NCBI RefSeq assembly: GCF_000246855.1
Contig: NC_016609.1
Location: forward strand, 3,162,001 to 3,226,000
DNA: 64,000 nucleotides
Direction of reading: 5' to 3'
Origin: Niastella koreensis GR20-10
GTDB taxonomy: Bacteria; Bacteroidota; Bacteroidia; Chitinophagales; Chitinophagaceae
Numbering within the stretch: position 1 is the stretch's first letter; every line of letters starts with the position of its first letter. The notes below the pieces were generated by a model. That model ran no database searches. It had not been told where the DNA came from and saw only the letters and a list, made by a program, of their open reading frames with translations. The translations under genes and the position numbers were made by a program. Below, piece by piece: positions 55,335 through 63,271 of this stretch.

Positions 55335-55820
55335 ATGAATTCTAATTTACCCGGTAAGTTGTTAAAGAGGAAGTTGTTGGAACTGAACAGCGCATTGTTT
55401 TTTGCTGAAAATGACTCTTTGTTCAAATTGCCGAATCACCTGGTTACTGAAATGGAGCTGAATGAGGATGGAGATGAGATCAGGTTTGCTATCCCTAAGC
55501 CAGCTCAGGATATTGAAGCATTTGACAAAGAGTTTCCGGTTCGCATGGAATTTTTCAAGAAGGGAATCGCCTATCGTTTGAAAATTCAGGGCAAAGGATT
55601 TATTAACGAAGATGCCACTGAATTGGAAAATTGGTTAACTGCCTCCCCCACCCGTCAGGAAAAAGTAAAGAGCGAACCGATGATCATGGTGAAAGTAGTA
55701 GTGAAGTATGTTGATTACACAGGTAACATCAACAGTTCTTTTTCCGGCAAGCTTAAAATGGCGGGCATGCAGATCTTCGATTCATTATTCTCCCATAAAG
55801 GAGCTACAGTTTCCGTTTAA
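55335..55820 (+). CDS. Unrecognised protein, possibly split-barrel fold
   Basis: 161 aa, no signal peptide. The middle (residues 20-95) reads like a flavin-reductase/pyridoxamine-oxidase-type split barrel (SLFKLPNHLVTEMELNEDG, EFPVRMEFFKKGIAYRLKIQ), but no cofactor motif was identified. The C-terminus is a beta strand plus amphipathic helix. It stands alone and is followed by a strong terminator. Confidence 0.5.
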   Translation: MNSNLPGKLLKRKLLELNSALFFAENDSLFKLPNHLVTEMELNEDGDEIRFAIPKPAQDIEAFDKEFPVRMEFFKKGIAYRLKIQGKGFINEDATELENWLTASPTRQEKVKSEPMIMVKVVVKYVDYTGNINSSFSGKLKMAGMQIFDSLFSHKGATVSV

Positions 55821-55848
55821 ACATTGAATAAATAGTTTTATAGAATAT

Positions 55849-55876
55849 TCCCCCCGATAAATCGGGGGGATTTTTG
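55849..55876 (+). terminator. Rho-independent terminator
   Basis: TCCCCCCGAT/ATCGGGGGGA perfect 10-bp stem with a 2-nt loop and a T-run. Confidence 0.88.
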
Positions 55877-55965
55877 TTTTTAGTCATTTCCGGCGTTCTA
55901 ACAGTGAGTGATAAAATAGTACTACCTTTAACAGGCTCTTTCTTTATTAATCTAAATTTTGCCGT

Positions 55966-56409
55966 ATGAACCTCCTTCAACGATTAGAGTTTTGGGGTGA
56001 CAGGCACCATCCCAAATGGGCGGACATCTTCCGCTTCGTACTCGGTATCTTCCTCTGTTATAAAGGGATCGAATTTCTGGAGAATATGAGTGCCATGATC
56101 GGCCGAATGGGCACCTTCTTACCTAACAGTTATTTCAGTTTAAGTTTATTAGGTCACTATATTGTTTTTGCGCACCTCATAGGTGGTTTGATGCTGGCAG
56201 TGGGTTTGCTTACCCGCGCAGCCTGTATAATGCAAATACCTATTTTGATCGGCGCTATCTTTTTTGTAAACCAGGCTATGTTTCGCCCATTCCAGGAAAT
56301 GGCGGTCACTTTAGTTTGCCTGGCCGGGCTTATTTATTTTCTGATTGCAGGAAATGGTCCCTGGTCGGTTGACAAATACTTTGATGAGAAGCGCGAAGGG
56401 CGTTCCTGA
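55966..56409 (+). CDS. DoxX-family membrane protein
   Basis: 147 aa with four helices. FRFVLGIFLCYKGIEFLENM and the second-half HLIGGLMLAVGLLTRAACIMQIPILIGAIFF are typical of DoxX/DoxD-like proteins. Possible redox-linked membrane role, not established. It is convergent with the HEAT-like gene. Confidence 0.8.
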   Translation: MNLLQRLEFWGDRHHPKWADIFRFVLGIFLCYKGIEFLENMSAMIGRMGTFLPNSYFSLSLLGHYIVFAHLIGGLMLAVGLLTRAACIMQIPILIGAIFFVNQAMFRPFQEMAVTLVCLAGLIYFLIAGNGPWSVDKYFDEKREGRS

Positions 56410-56434
56410 CAAGTATGGCCTGTCAAAAACAAAA

Positions 56435-56464
56435 CACCTGGACAATAACTGTATTGCCCAGGTG
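56435..56464. terminator. Terminator between convergent genes
   Basis: CACCTGG (56435-56441) pairs with CCAGGTG (56458-56464), extended by an inner CAATA/TATTG pair. Confidence 0.7.
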
Positions 56465-56497
56465 ATTTTGAATTTTATTCTCCTTACTTCCTATCTA

Positions 56498-56995
56498 TTA
56501 TTCTGAGCTATGCAATTCCTTCAGGTCTTGTTTAGCCAGTTTACCAAACTCTTTATCGGTGGTGAGTTTTTCCAAAATAACCTTTCTGCGTGGTAAATCG
56601 AAAAATGCTTTAACTGCATGATAGGCGTTGTGCCGTACGGCCTGCTCTTCTTTGGGATCAAGCACCAGTTTTATAATCAGTTCTTTTAACTCCTCGCTAT
56701 CGTTCACAAAATTCTTTGACGCCATAACAGCGTAGTTCCTGACATCAGCATCCTGTTCGGTGTTTATAATAGTGATCAACGCCTCGCAAAAGGGTGCGAA
56801 CTCGTCATCAAGGAGCGGCGCAACCTCAATAATTTTCAGCGCTTCTATCCTGGCGAGATCATACTCATCCTTATTGGTTATTACTGACCGTAAGAACTCC
56901 CATTTTTCAGGAGTATCTTCTTCAAACTCAAGATCGCTTAGTAATTCAACCTTTTGGTCGTCGTCGGCATTTTTATAGTCATCAATGATATTCAT
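56498..56995 (-). CDS. HEAT-like acidic protein, probable immunity protein
   Basis: 165 aa, very acidic, all helical. Three or four HEAT-like helical pairs can be seen (KWEFLRSVITNKDEYDLARIE..., DADVRNYAVMASKNFV, QAVRHNAYHAVKAFFDLP). It starts 15 nt after the stop of the toxin-tipped Rhs gene and follows it on the same strand, the usual place of an immunity gene. The acidic charge would suit binding a basic nuclease. The immunity role is inferred from position and fold only. ATG 56995 is preferred over 57013, which overlaps the toxin stop. Confidence 0.7.
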   Translation of the reverse strand: MNIIDDYKNADDDQKVELLSDLEFEEDTPEKWEFLRSVITNKDEYDLARIEALKIIEVAPLLDDEFAPFCEALITIINTEQDADVRNYAVMASKNFVNDSEELKELIIKLVLDPKEEQAVRHNAYHAVKAFFDLPRRKVILEKLTTDKEFGKLAKQDLKELHSSE

Positions 56996-57009
56996 AAAAA
57001 ATATTTTTA

Positions 57010-57408
57010 TCAAAAAACTTCCAGTATCCCTTTGATCCTTGTCACATCATCATCCATCTCCAGTATTTTATCGGCTATCGTTGGGGCCTGACCACCGAGG
57101 ATGGAGTTTTCTCTTCTGCCCGCAGGAATTTTTGATACATCTTTGGGGCCGCCACCTGTTCTCATATCCGGGGTATGCGCCCAAATCTTACCCTCACCTG
57201 CACTACCCAGTGATTTAGTATGTGCTCTTCCTTCCTTTTCCAGGGCAGCATTGTAATTTCTGATCCTTTGTTTTAAGCCTGCCATCCCTTCATTCTTCAG
57301 GATCTTGTTCATGGCTCTCATCTGTTCGGCCAACTGCCGTCTCAATTCCCTTTCGTTGGTAACTTTACCTGGCTTTAATTTATGTCTGTAAGTTAAGGTA
57401 CATTCTTT
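57010..57408 (-). other. Variable toxin tip (Ntox15-like domain)
   Basis: About 132 codons after the DPLGL core end. It is basic and carries a single HTPD motif. Rhs tips are commonly exchanged by recombination, so this piece is expected to vary between strains. Confidence 0.6.
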
Positions 57409-58026
57409 AAGCCCAAGGGGATCAACGCTGATGTTAACATCAGCTACATAGGCATACACGTTCAGGCCGCCGGCAATTGAAATCGGGTCCTTTGAAACAT
57501 ATCGTCCTTCTTCGGGGTTATAATAACGGAACCGGTTATAATATAAACCCGTTTCTTCATCCTCATACTGTCCCTCGTAACGGAAAGGTATAAAATTTTT
57601 ATTACCCACAATCACTTTTGGCCGCCCATAAATATCCAGTTCACATTCCCATACTTTTATTCCTGCTTCATCATATGCCTCCCGTGGGGTGCCTGCATGG
57701 TCGTTTATAATACTATATGCTTTACCGTTCTCTATTTTTGCGCAGGGCAGTTGCCTGTCGGCTTCAAATACCCAGGTGATACCGGTATTTTCAGCAGGCA
57801 GGTTGGTGGGGTTGGGTTCCTGGTGGTCCCAGCTTATTTCGCCCCATTCATTTACTACCGGTTTCGGTTCCTCTTTTTCATCAAAGGTCCATTCGTGCAA
57901 AGGTGTATTACCATCCCACAGCCAGCGGGTCACTTTGCCGTTAGCGCATTTTTTTATCCGCCGGCCAAGGGCATCGTAGGTAAAAGTTACTTCTCCTCCA
58001 TCAGGATGTACTACCCTTTTCAACAT
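57010..58026 (-). CDS. Rhs C-terminal segment with Ntox15-like toxin
   Basis: 338 aa open frame in a different frame from the Rhs core. Residues 1-206 finish the Rhs shell: YNRFRYYNPEEGRYVSKDP and the core end NVYAYVADVNISVDPLGL. Residues 207-338 are a variable tip with HTPD near 284, then MRTGGGPKDVSKIPAGRREN and SILGG. The HxxD followed by GG...N and S.GG parallels Ntox15 nucleases such as Agrobacterium Tde1, in which HxxD is catalytic. I infer DNA cleavage. Its own ATG falls in mid-domain, so it is probably not a separate gene but the end of the upstream frame. Confidence 0.8.
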   Translation of the reverse strand: MLKRVVHPDGGEVTFTYDALGRRIKKCANGKVTRWLWDGNTPLHEWTFDEKEEPKPVVNEWGEISWDHQEPNPTNLPAENTGITWVFEADRQLPCAKIENGKAYSIINDHAGTPREAYDEAGIKVWECELDIYGRPKVIVGNKNFIPFRYEGQYEDEETGLYYNRFRYYNPEEGRYVSKDPISIAGGLNVYAYVADVNISVDPLGLKECTLTYRHKLKPGKVTNERELRRQLAEQMRAMNKILKNEGMAGLKQRIRNYNAALEKEGRAHTKSLGSAGEGKIWAHTPDMRTGGGPKDVSKIPAGRRENSILGGQAPTIADKILEMDDDVTRIKGILEVF

Positions 58027-61000
58027 GCCATTGGCGTACCAATCATACCATGTTTTTTCCCCGTGGACTTCTCCGTTTTGCTGATCAGATTTCCTTCTTC
58101 GTCGTATTTAAAGGTGTATCGTTTACTTTCCAGTAATGCCCCGGCGGTATTGTACTTGCGATCTGATTGTTCTTTTGTTTCATAAATATTACCTGTTGCA
58201 TCGGCGTTGCGATGCAAAATGGTATTATCAGCATATTGAGCAAATACCAGGTTGCCTAATGCATCGTGTTTAAAACGGGTATTACTCTGCGAAACAGCAT
58301 CGAAGATATCGGTAAGCCGGTCGTTGGCGTCCCAGGTAAATTTCTTCCAGCTTTGTACAATGCCGTTCCTGCTTAGTTTTTGTTCTGTAGCTCTGCCGGC
58401 CTGGTCAAATTTCCATTCATTGGTTATACCTCCTGGTAATACGCGTTCTGTTTCCCGCCCGTTCTTATCGTATTTCAGCTGTGCCTGCCAGGTTGTTGCT
58501 TCCTGCCTTGCCCGGATGTCGTGCACAAGACCAAACCGGTTGTGGTTTAGTTGAATATCGGCGCCCAAACTACTTACAATGGAAGTGCGGCTGCCACATT
58601 TATCGTATTTACTTTGTACGGTATAACCATTCTGGGATTCTTCTTCAATATAGCCGAGTTTATTTCTTTTAAACGAAACGGTGCTGTATTCATTTACGGC
58701 TTCCTGCATGTCGCCATTTCTGGTATAGCTGTAAAATTCCCAGCTGCCATCTTCATATGCTATCCGGGTTATTCTGCCATTGGCATCGTACTCATATTTA
58801 GTGAACCTGTCACCTGGGCGCCGGGTCCTGATTACCTGACCTGTAGCATCCCTTTCAAATTTCTTCTGTGTTCCATCAAACCCGGTTTCACTGATAATTT
58901 CACCCCGTTTATTGTAATCAACATGGAAGTGTTTGCCTGCCTCGTTCACAACGGTATGCAGGCGTTCTTCTGTGTCGTACAAAAATGACACGGTGGCGTT
59001 TTGGAGTGTTTGTTTGGTTAGTTTACCCAGCGGGGTGTATTCAAAATTTGCCTGGGTATGTTTATCAAAGGCCCGGGTTACTTCTTCATAACCATCATAA
59101 CTTAATTCTACTTTATTGCCATCAGGTAACAGAATGGAGTTTATCCGGCTCAACGGGTCGTACTCAATAAAGCGCATTTGCCCTTCGGGATTGGTGGTTT
59201 GAATACAACGACCCAATGCATCATACTTCCAGCGGGCTATGCCGCCGTCTGGCAATTGTACCGTAATTAGGTTGTCATCTTCATCGTAACTCAATGCCGT
59301 TTTGCGGTTACCGGTTTCAATAATTGTTTCCAGCTGCCCATCTGCATTGTATTCATACGTAGTGGTTAATCCATTGGGGTAATTAATGAACTGCAGCCGG
59401 CGTAACTCATCATACCCAAAGGTTTGGCTGCTGCCATCCTGCTGAATAAACAGTACGATTTGATCATACTCATTGTAAAGAAACTGGCGGGTAGTGCCAT
59501 CGGGAAAGGTTTTTTCTTTTACCCGGTTTCTTTCGTCATACGAATAACCGGTTATGTTACCAGCTTCATCTATCTCCCGGTACAGCTCAAAGTCTTCGGT
59601 ATATTCGGTATACTTATGATTGCCATAATGATCTGTTTCCTGCACACACAAATTATTCTCATCGAAGTAATAGGTCGTATTTTCTCCCAGTGAGTTCGTT
59701 ACTGTATTGCAGCCCTTGCCGTATTGAATAAACCCTTCCAGCAGGCCGCCATCCCCCCAGGTATGGACGCATCGTTTTTTACTGTCGTATTCCCAGTAAA
59801 AGCGCTGCCCGTTCCGGTCGGTTTTTTGTACCATCAGGTGATTGCTGTAGGCCACTTCCACCACCTGGTTTAAGGCATCGGCAATTTGCACCAGGTCGCC
59901 GTCCTCATTGTATACATAGGAAACCAATGTTTGTTCAAGTTGCCGGTGTTTTACTACAACTTCAGTAATGCGATGTTGTTTATCCAACGTTAAAAGCAGT
60001 TGCCTGCCGGCGGAATCTGTTATGGCTGAGATGTATCCGCCGGTGTAATGCAACTGTATGCGGTTGCCGCTGTAGTTTTCAATAAACGACAACTTCCAGG
60101 TGTGAAGTTGTTGCTCGTAATTGAAATGATAATACAGCGACTCGTTATAAACTTCTAACAAAAAATGTCCATTCTGTTTTCGGCGGAGTAATACATTTTC
60201 CTGGGGATGATAAAAGCTTTCCCCATAATATAATAAAGGAAATACGGCCAGGCGGCCATCGGCCATGGTTACAGAAAGTCCACCTTCTTCCGGCCAGATC
60301 TGCACACAACGGTCATAACTCAATTGTACGCCATGGCCCAGCGGACCGGCAATGCCCGAATCGCTGTCCCAGGTGCGTTTCCAGGTAAGTGGAAGGGGAC
60401 CAGGTAATTCAAAATCGGTGTATTCATAATTTACCCGGCCGGTGATAAGATCAACCGGTTCAAAGCCCATTTTACAAAACTTATTGCTGAGCTTTTTGGT
60501 GGCCGGAAATTTCTTCAGCACCTTATGGTTTAAAGCCTTCAGCAGTTTGCCGCCCAGTTTGCCAAATATTTTCAGGAAAGAACCAAAGGCAAATGCTTTT
60601 AATAATGCCATCAGGCTGAAGTTGGGCACCAGCGGTCCGCCCACCATTACCGGTTTACCCCATTGCAGGGGGATGCAAAATGAAGTGGGCAGGTATAATG
60701 AAGGAATTGGTTTAAATTTTTTACCCGGCCTGAACGACAATGGAATGCCAATGTCGTTACACGTCATCAACAAATACCCCGCTCCACTCATGGGCGCCCC
60801 ATCAACCGAAACCGTTTTACTGCCAAAAAAGTTCTGGCTGTCGTGCCCAATGATGGGCATTAATGAAAAGCCTATTCCAAAGGGAATGTGCATAAACGTA
60901 ATGATCATGCCACCGGTGTCGGTATTGCCGCGCGGCACATGATTTACTTTTACGGTAGCGCCAATAAAGGGAAGATAATCGAAGGGATCGATTACCAGGC

Positions 61001-61100
61001 CAATGTATGGATGAGGAAGCGGAATAAACGGGATCGGGGTATTCACAAAGTGAATATCGATGCCTATCACCGGCTTCAGATGCGTGTTGGCTACGTACAT
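58020..61100 (-). CDS. PAAR-like/Rhs core protein, frame ends before toxin
   Basis: 1026 aa. Residues about 1-170 are a hydrophobic Gly/Pro-rich PAAR-like or DUF4150-like module that could sit on a VgrG spike. A DUF6531-like segment (FEPVDLITGRVNYEYTDFEL) starts near 212. Many YD/RHS repeats follow (YDALGRCIQTTNPEGQ, YDANGRITRIAYEDGS). The frame ends GKKHGMIGTPMAC, whereas a -1 shift at the A6 run (58053-58058) gives KKTWYDWYANGMLKRVV and continues into the next ORF in standard Rhs wording. The whole protein would be about 1370 aa (57010-61100). Either a frameshift mutation, a sequencing homopolymer error or slippage explains it. Confidence 0.88.
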   Translation of the reverse strand: MYVANTHLKPVIGIDIHFVNTPIPFIPLPHPYIGLVIDPFDYLPFIGATVKVNHVPRGNTDTGGMIITFMHIPFGIGFSLMPIIGHDSQNFFGSKTVSVDGAPMSGAGYLLMTCNDIGIPLSFRPGKKFKPIPSLYLPTSFCIPLQWGKPVMVGGPLVPNFSLMALLKAFAFGSFLKIFGKLGGKLLKALNHKVLKKFPATKKLSNKFCKMGFEPVDLITGRVNYEYTDFELPGPLPLTWKRTWDSDSGIAGPLGHGVQLSYDRCVQIWPEEGGLSVTMADGRLAVFPLLYYGESFYHPQENVLLRRKQNGHFLLEVYNESLYYHFNYEQQLHTWKLSFIENYSGNRIQLHYTGGYISAITDSAGRQLLLTLDKQHRITEVVVKHRQLEQTLVSYVYNEDGDLVQIADALNQVVEVAYSNHLMVQKTDRNGQRFYWEYDSKKRCVHTWGDGGLLEGFIQYGKGCNTVTNSLGENTTYYFDENNLCVQETDHYGNHKYTEYTEDFELYREIDEAGNITGYSYDERNRVKEKTFPDGTTRQFLYNEYDQIVLFIQQDGSSQTFGYDELRRLQFINYPNGLTTTYEYNADGQLETIIETGNRKTALSYDEDDNLITVQLPDGGIARWKYDALGRCIQTTNPEGQMRFIEYDPLSRINSILLPDGNKVELSYDGYEEVTRAFDKHTQANFEYTPLGKLTKQTLQNATVSFLYDTEERLHTVVNEAGKHFHVDYNKRGEIISETGFDGTQKKFERDATGQVIRTRRPGDRFTKYEYDANGRITRIAYEDGSWEFYSYTRNGDMQEAVNEYSTVSFKRNKLGYIEEESQNGYTVQSKYDKCGSRTSIVSSLGADIQLNHNRFGLVHDIRARQEATTWQAQLKYDKNGRETERVLPGGITNEWKFDQAGRATEQKLSRNGIVQSWKKFTWDANDRLTDIFDAVSQSNTRFKHDALGNLVFAQYADNTILHRNADATGNIYETKEQSDRKYNTAGALLESKRYTFKYDEEGNLISKTEKSTGKKHGMIGTPMAC

Positions 61101-61123
61101 AGAAAAAAGTTTCTTGTTTCTAT

Positions 61124-61705
61124 TTACTGATTGCTGTTTTCTGGAATGGAGACAGCATGCTCTATTGCATGCTGAAATATTGACTGTACGGAGTTGGCGC
61201 CGTATTTTATTTCATTGGAAGCAAAAGGAAGCAATTGCTTTAAGATGGGTTTTACATCTACCCTTTTTGATTCACAGAACCGTACCAGGTCGCCGAAATA
61301 GATCATTTCATCGCGGGCATCCGCTTCCAGGTTCCTGGCTTCAAACAACAGCAGGCTCAGCACCAGGTATTCATGGCTACCGCTTTTTATATTTTCTTCC
61401 AGTTCCGCAAACGTTGGGTTGATGTAATTCTTTAGCCGGTTGGTGTCGTTCAACATGGCGTCTATTGACTGCAGGTCTTTAAATGAATTGGCGGCTAATG
61501 CCTCCCCTATCGTCCGGCGAATAAAAGCCAGCTCCGGGGCTATCTTTTTTCGGTATTCCGATTCAATGGTGCGCATTTCTTCCACCCAGCCATCTTTGGT
61601 AAAATCAATGCGGCTTTCCTTGGCCCGCAATTCATCTACATACCTGATGGTTATTTCTTCATCGATCATTTCAATTTTAGACCTGACAGAACTCATGTTT
61701 TCCAT
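61124..61705 (-). CDS. Unrecognised helical protein in the Rhs cassette (adaptor-like)
   Basis: 193 aa, acidic, all helical, no signal peptide. Segments such as EEMRTIESEYRKKIAPELAF and EYLVLSLLLFEARNLEADA suggest a helical bundle. It lies 23 nt upstream of the Rhs gene, where T6SS clusters often encode an effector adaptor or chaperone. No family name was recognised; the adaptor role is inferred from position. Confidence 0.6.
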   Translation of the reverse strand: MENMSSVRSKIEMIDEEITIRYVDELRAKESRIDFTKDGWVEEMRTIESEYRKKIAPELAFIRRTIGEALAANSFKDLQSIDAMLNDTNRLKNYINPTFAELEENIKSGSHEYLVLSLLLFEARNLEADARDEMIYFGDLVRFCESKRVDVKPILKQLLPFASNEIKYGANSVQSIFQHAIEHAVSIPENSNQ

Positions 61706-61765
61706 ACTGATGATTTTAAGGATGATGTACCTGGATGCTATTTACTGGTTTATTGTTTGTGATTG

Positions 61766-63130
61766 CTATGAAACCATTATTTCACCTGCATTGGCCTGCC
61801 TGATCTTTTTCTTTGTATAATTCTGTTTTAATTCTTCAATAGTTTGTTGCCAGTTGGCTCCATAGGCGGCGAGCATTTTATGGGTCACTATTTCTGCAAG
61901 GCTGTCTTCTTCGTGCTGTTGCAGCTGCACATAGTCATACGCCATAAAGGGATACTCGGAGGCCTGGATTTCTTCATCGGTCAGCTGGTTGGTGAGTTGT
62001 AATGCCTGTTTACCCGCCTGGAGTTTTTCTTCCTTCCAGCCTTTGTAGTCGGCGAAGATCCAGGCTTTGTAATAGGCAGATACTGCCTGCGAGGCAAAGC
62101 CAAAGACCACTGCTTCATCACCGGCTTTCATAAACCATTCCAATGCTTCTTTTCTCTCTTTCTGGATCTGGCAATCGGCCCCTTTGTAGGTATAATATTG
62201 CAACAACAAAGGTTTTATGGATTCATTGCCGGCGGCAACTTCCTGTTTACATAACCTGATGCCGGTATCCAGCAATTCATTGATGCGTTCGTGGTCTTTA
62301 AAATTGAACAGCATGCCGGCAAACGTGATGTAAGCTGTTGCGAGTAAACTTTTATCGCCTGTCTTCATCCCGCACTCGATGGCTTTCCCGCCCCATTCTG
62401 CCAGCAGGGGTTTGTTTTTCTTATTGGCGGCCGTTCCCATTTCGAACATACATTTCCTGAAAAATGCATAGGGATCGGTAGCTGCGCCGGCTGTTGCAAT
62501 CTGCCTGATGGCATCCTGCATCCGCAGGTCGTGTTTCAGCGTAACCGCATGATCGGCATAGTTTTCAAAAACGTCGCCCGAGAAATTACCTTCTTCATGA
62601 TCAAACACCAGTAATTGAATACCGGGTTGTTTGGGCTGCTGCATCCACTGCCGGATCCATTGTTGAAACGTATCGGGACTGCTCATTTGTTTTGGCAGCA
62701 GGGCTAATACAAACTGCGCATCAGGCTGTCCGATAAAATGTCTGTAAGATTGGATCATGCCGGGTAACAACAGGTCGCAGGCTGCATAGTCTTTTTCGGC
62801 TACCGCCTTTCTAAGCGATGCTACTTCCCAAACGCCTTTGCCAGCATGGACCAGCAGCTTTTGATTTTGCTCATCGTCGTATTCATTCAACCAGTTTTGC
62901 AAGAGGGCATGACTGTAAGTAGTTGCCTGGTTGAAGGGTGTATAAAAGAATACAAACAGGTTATCGAGTTTTCCGTGTGGCGATGCCTCCAGGCGGCAAA
63001 ACCCTTCGTACATACGATGGTCTTCCGGCTTCAGCATCCAGCGGATAAGGTAATGTTGCGGTTGCACGTTCATTTTCCAAACCTGCACCATTTCGTCTAT
63101 TCTTACAGCAATAGGATTATGTTCGTTCAT
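61766..63130 (-). CDS. TPR-like protein in the VgrG-Rhs cassette
   Basis: 454 aa. The N-terminal half (1-200) is mixed alpha/beta with WVL-type aromatic stretches. The C-terminal half (about 215-430) has repeated helix pairs with TPR spacing (KPLLAEWGGKAIECGMKTGD, LLDTGIRLCKQEVAAG, KEALEWFMKAGDEAVVFG). It probably helps load the Rhs effector onto VgrG, but no direct motif proves this. Confidence 0.6.
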   Translation of the reverse strand: MNEHNPIAVRIDEMVQVWKMNVQPQHYLIRWMLKPEDHRMYEGFCRLEASPHGKLDNLFVFFYTPFNQATTYSHALLQNWLNEYDDEQNQKLLVHAGKGVWEVASLRKAVAEKDYAACDLLLPGMIQSYRHFIGQPDAQFVLALLPKQMSSPDTFQQWIRQWMQQPKQPGIQLLVFDHEEGNFSGDVFENYADHAVTLKHDLRMQDAIRQIATAGAATDPYAFFRKCMFEMGTAANKKNKPLLAEWGGKAIECGMKTGDKSLLATAYITFAGMLFNFKDHERINELLDTGIRLCKQEVAAGNESIKPLLLQYYTYKGADCQIQKERKEALEWFMKAGDEAVVFGFASQAVSAYYKAWIFADYKGWKEEKLQAGKQALQLTNQLTDEEIQASEYPFMAYDYVQLQQHEEDSLAEIVTHKMLAAYGANWQQTIEELKQNYTKKKIRQANAGEIMVS

Positions 63131-63159
63131 AGTTAAGGTTGCTTAATTTTCAGACTCAT

Positions 63160-63271
63160 AATTCGTGAAACGTGAAAGGGCCCGCGATAATTCGGTGCTT
63201 CGTGTTAACCTGTCAACCTGTTAACTTTTCAACCTTCTTCTTCCTTTATCAACTCTATCAACGTTATCAAC
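63160..63271. repeat. Word array, GTTAACCTGTCAAC/GTTGATA type, entering vgrG
   Basis: GTGAAACGTGAAAG (left), then GTTAACCTGTCAACCTGTTA and iterations of TATCAAC up to 63271. The vgrG stop codon (63267-63269) and its last Cys codon fall within the TATCAAC words. Confidence 0.7.
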
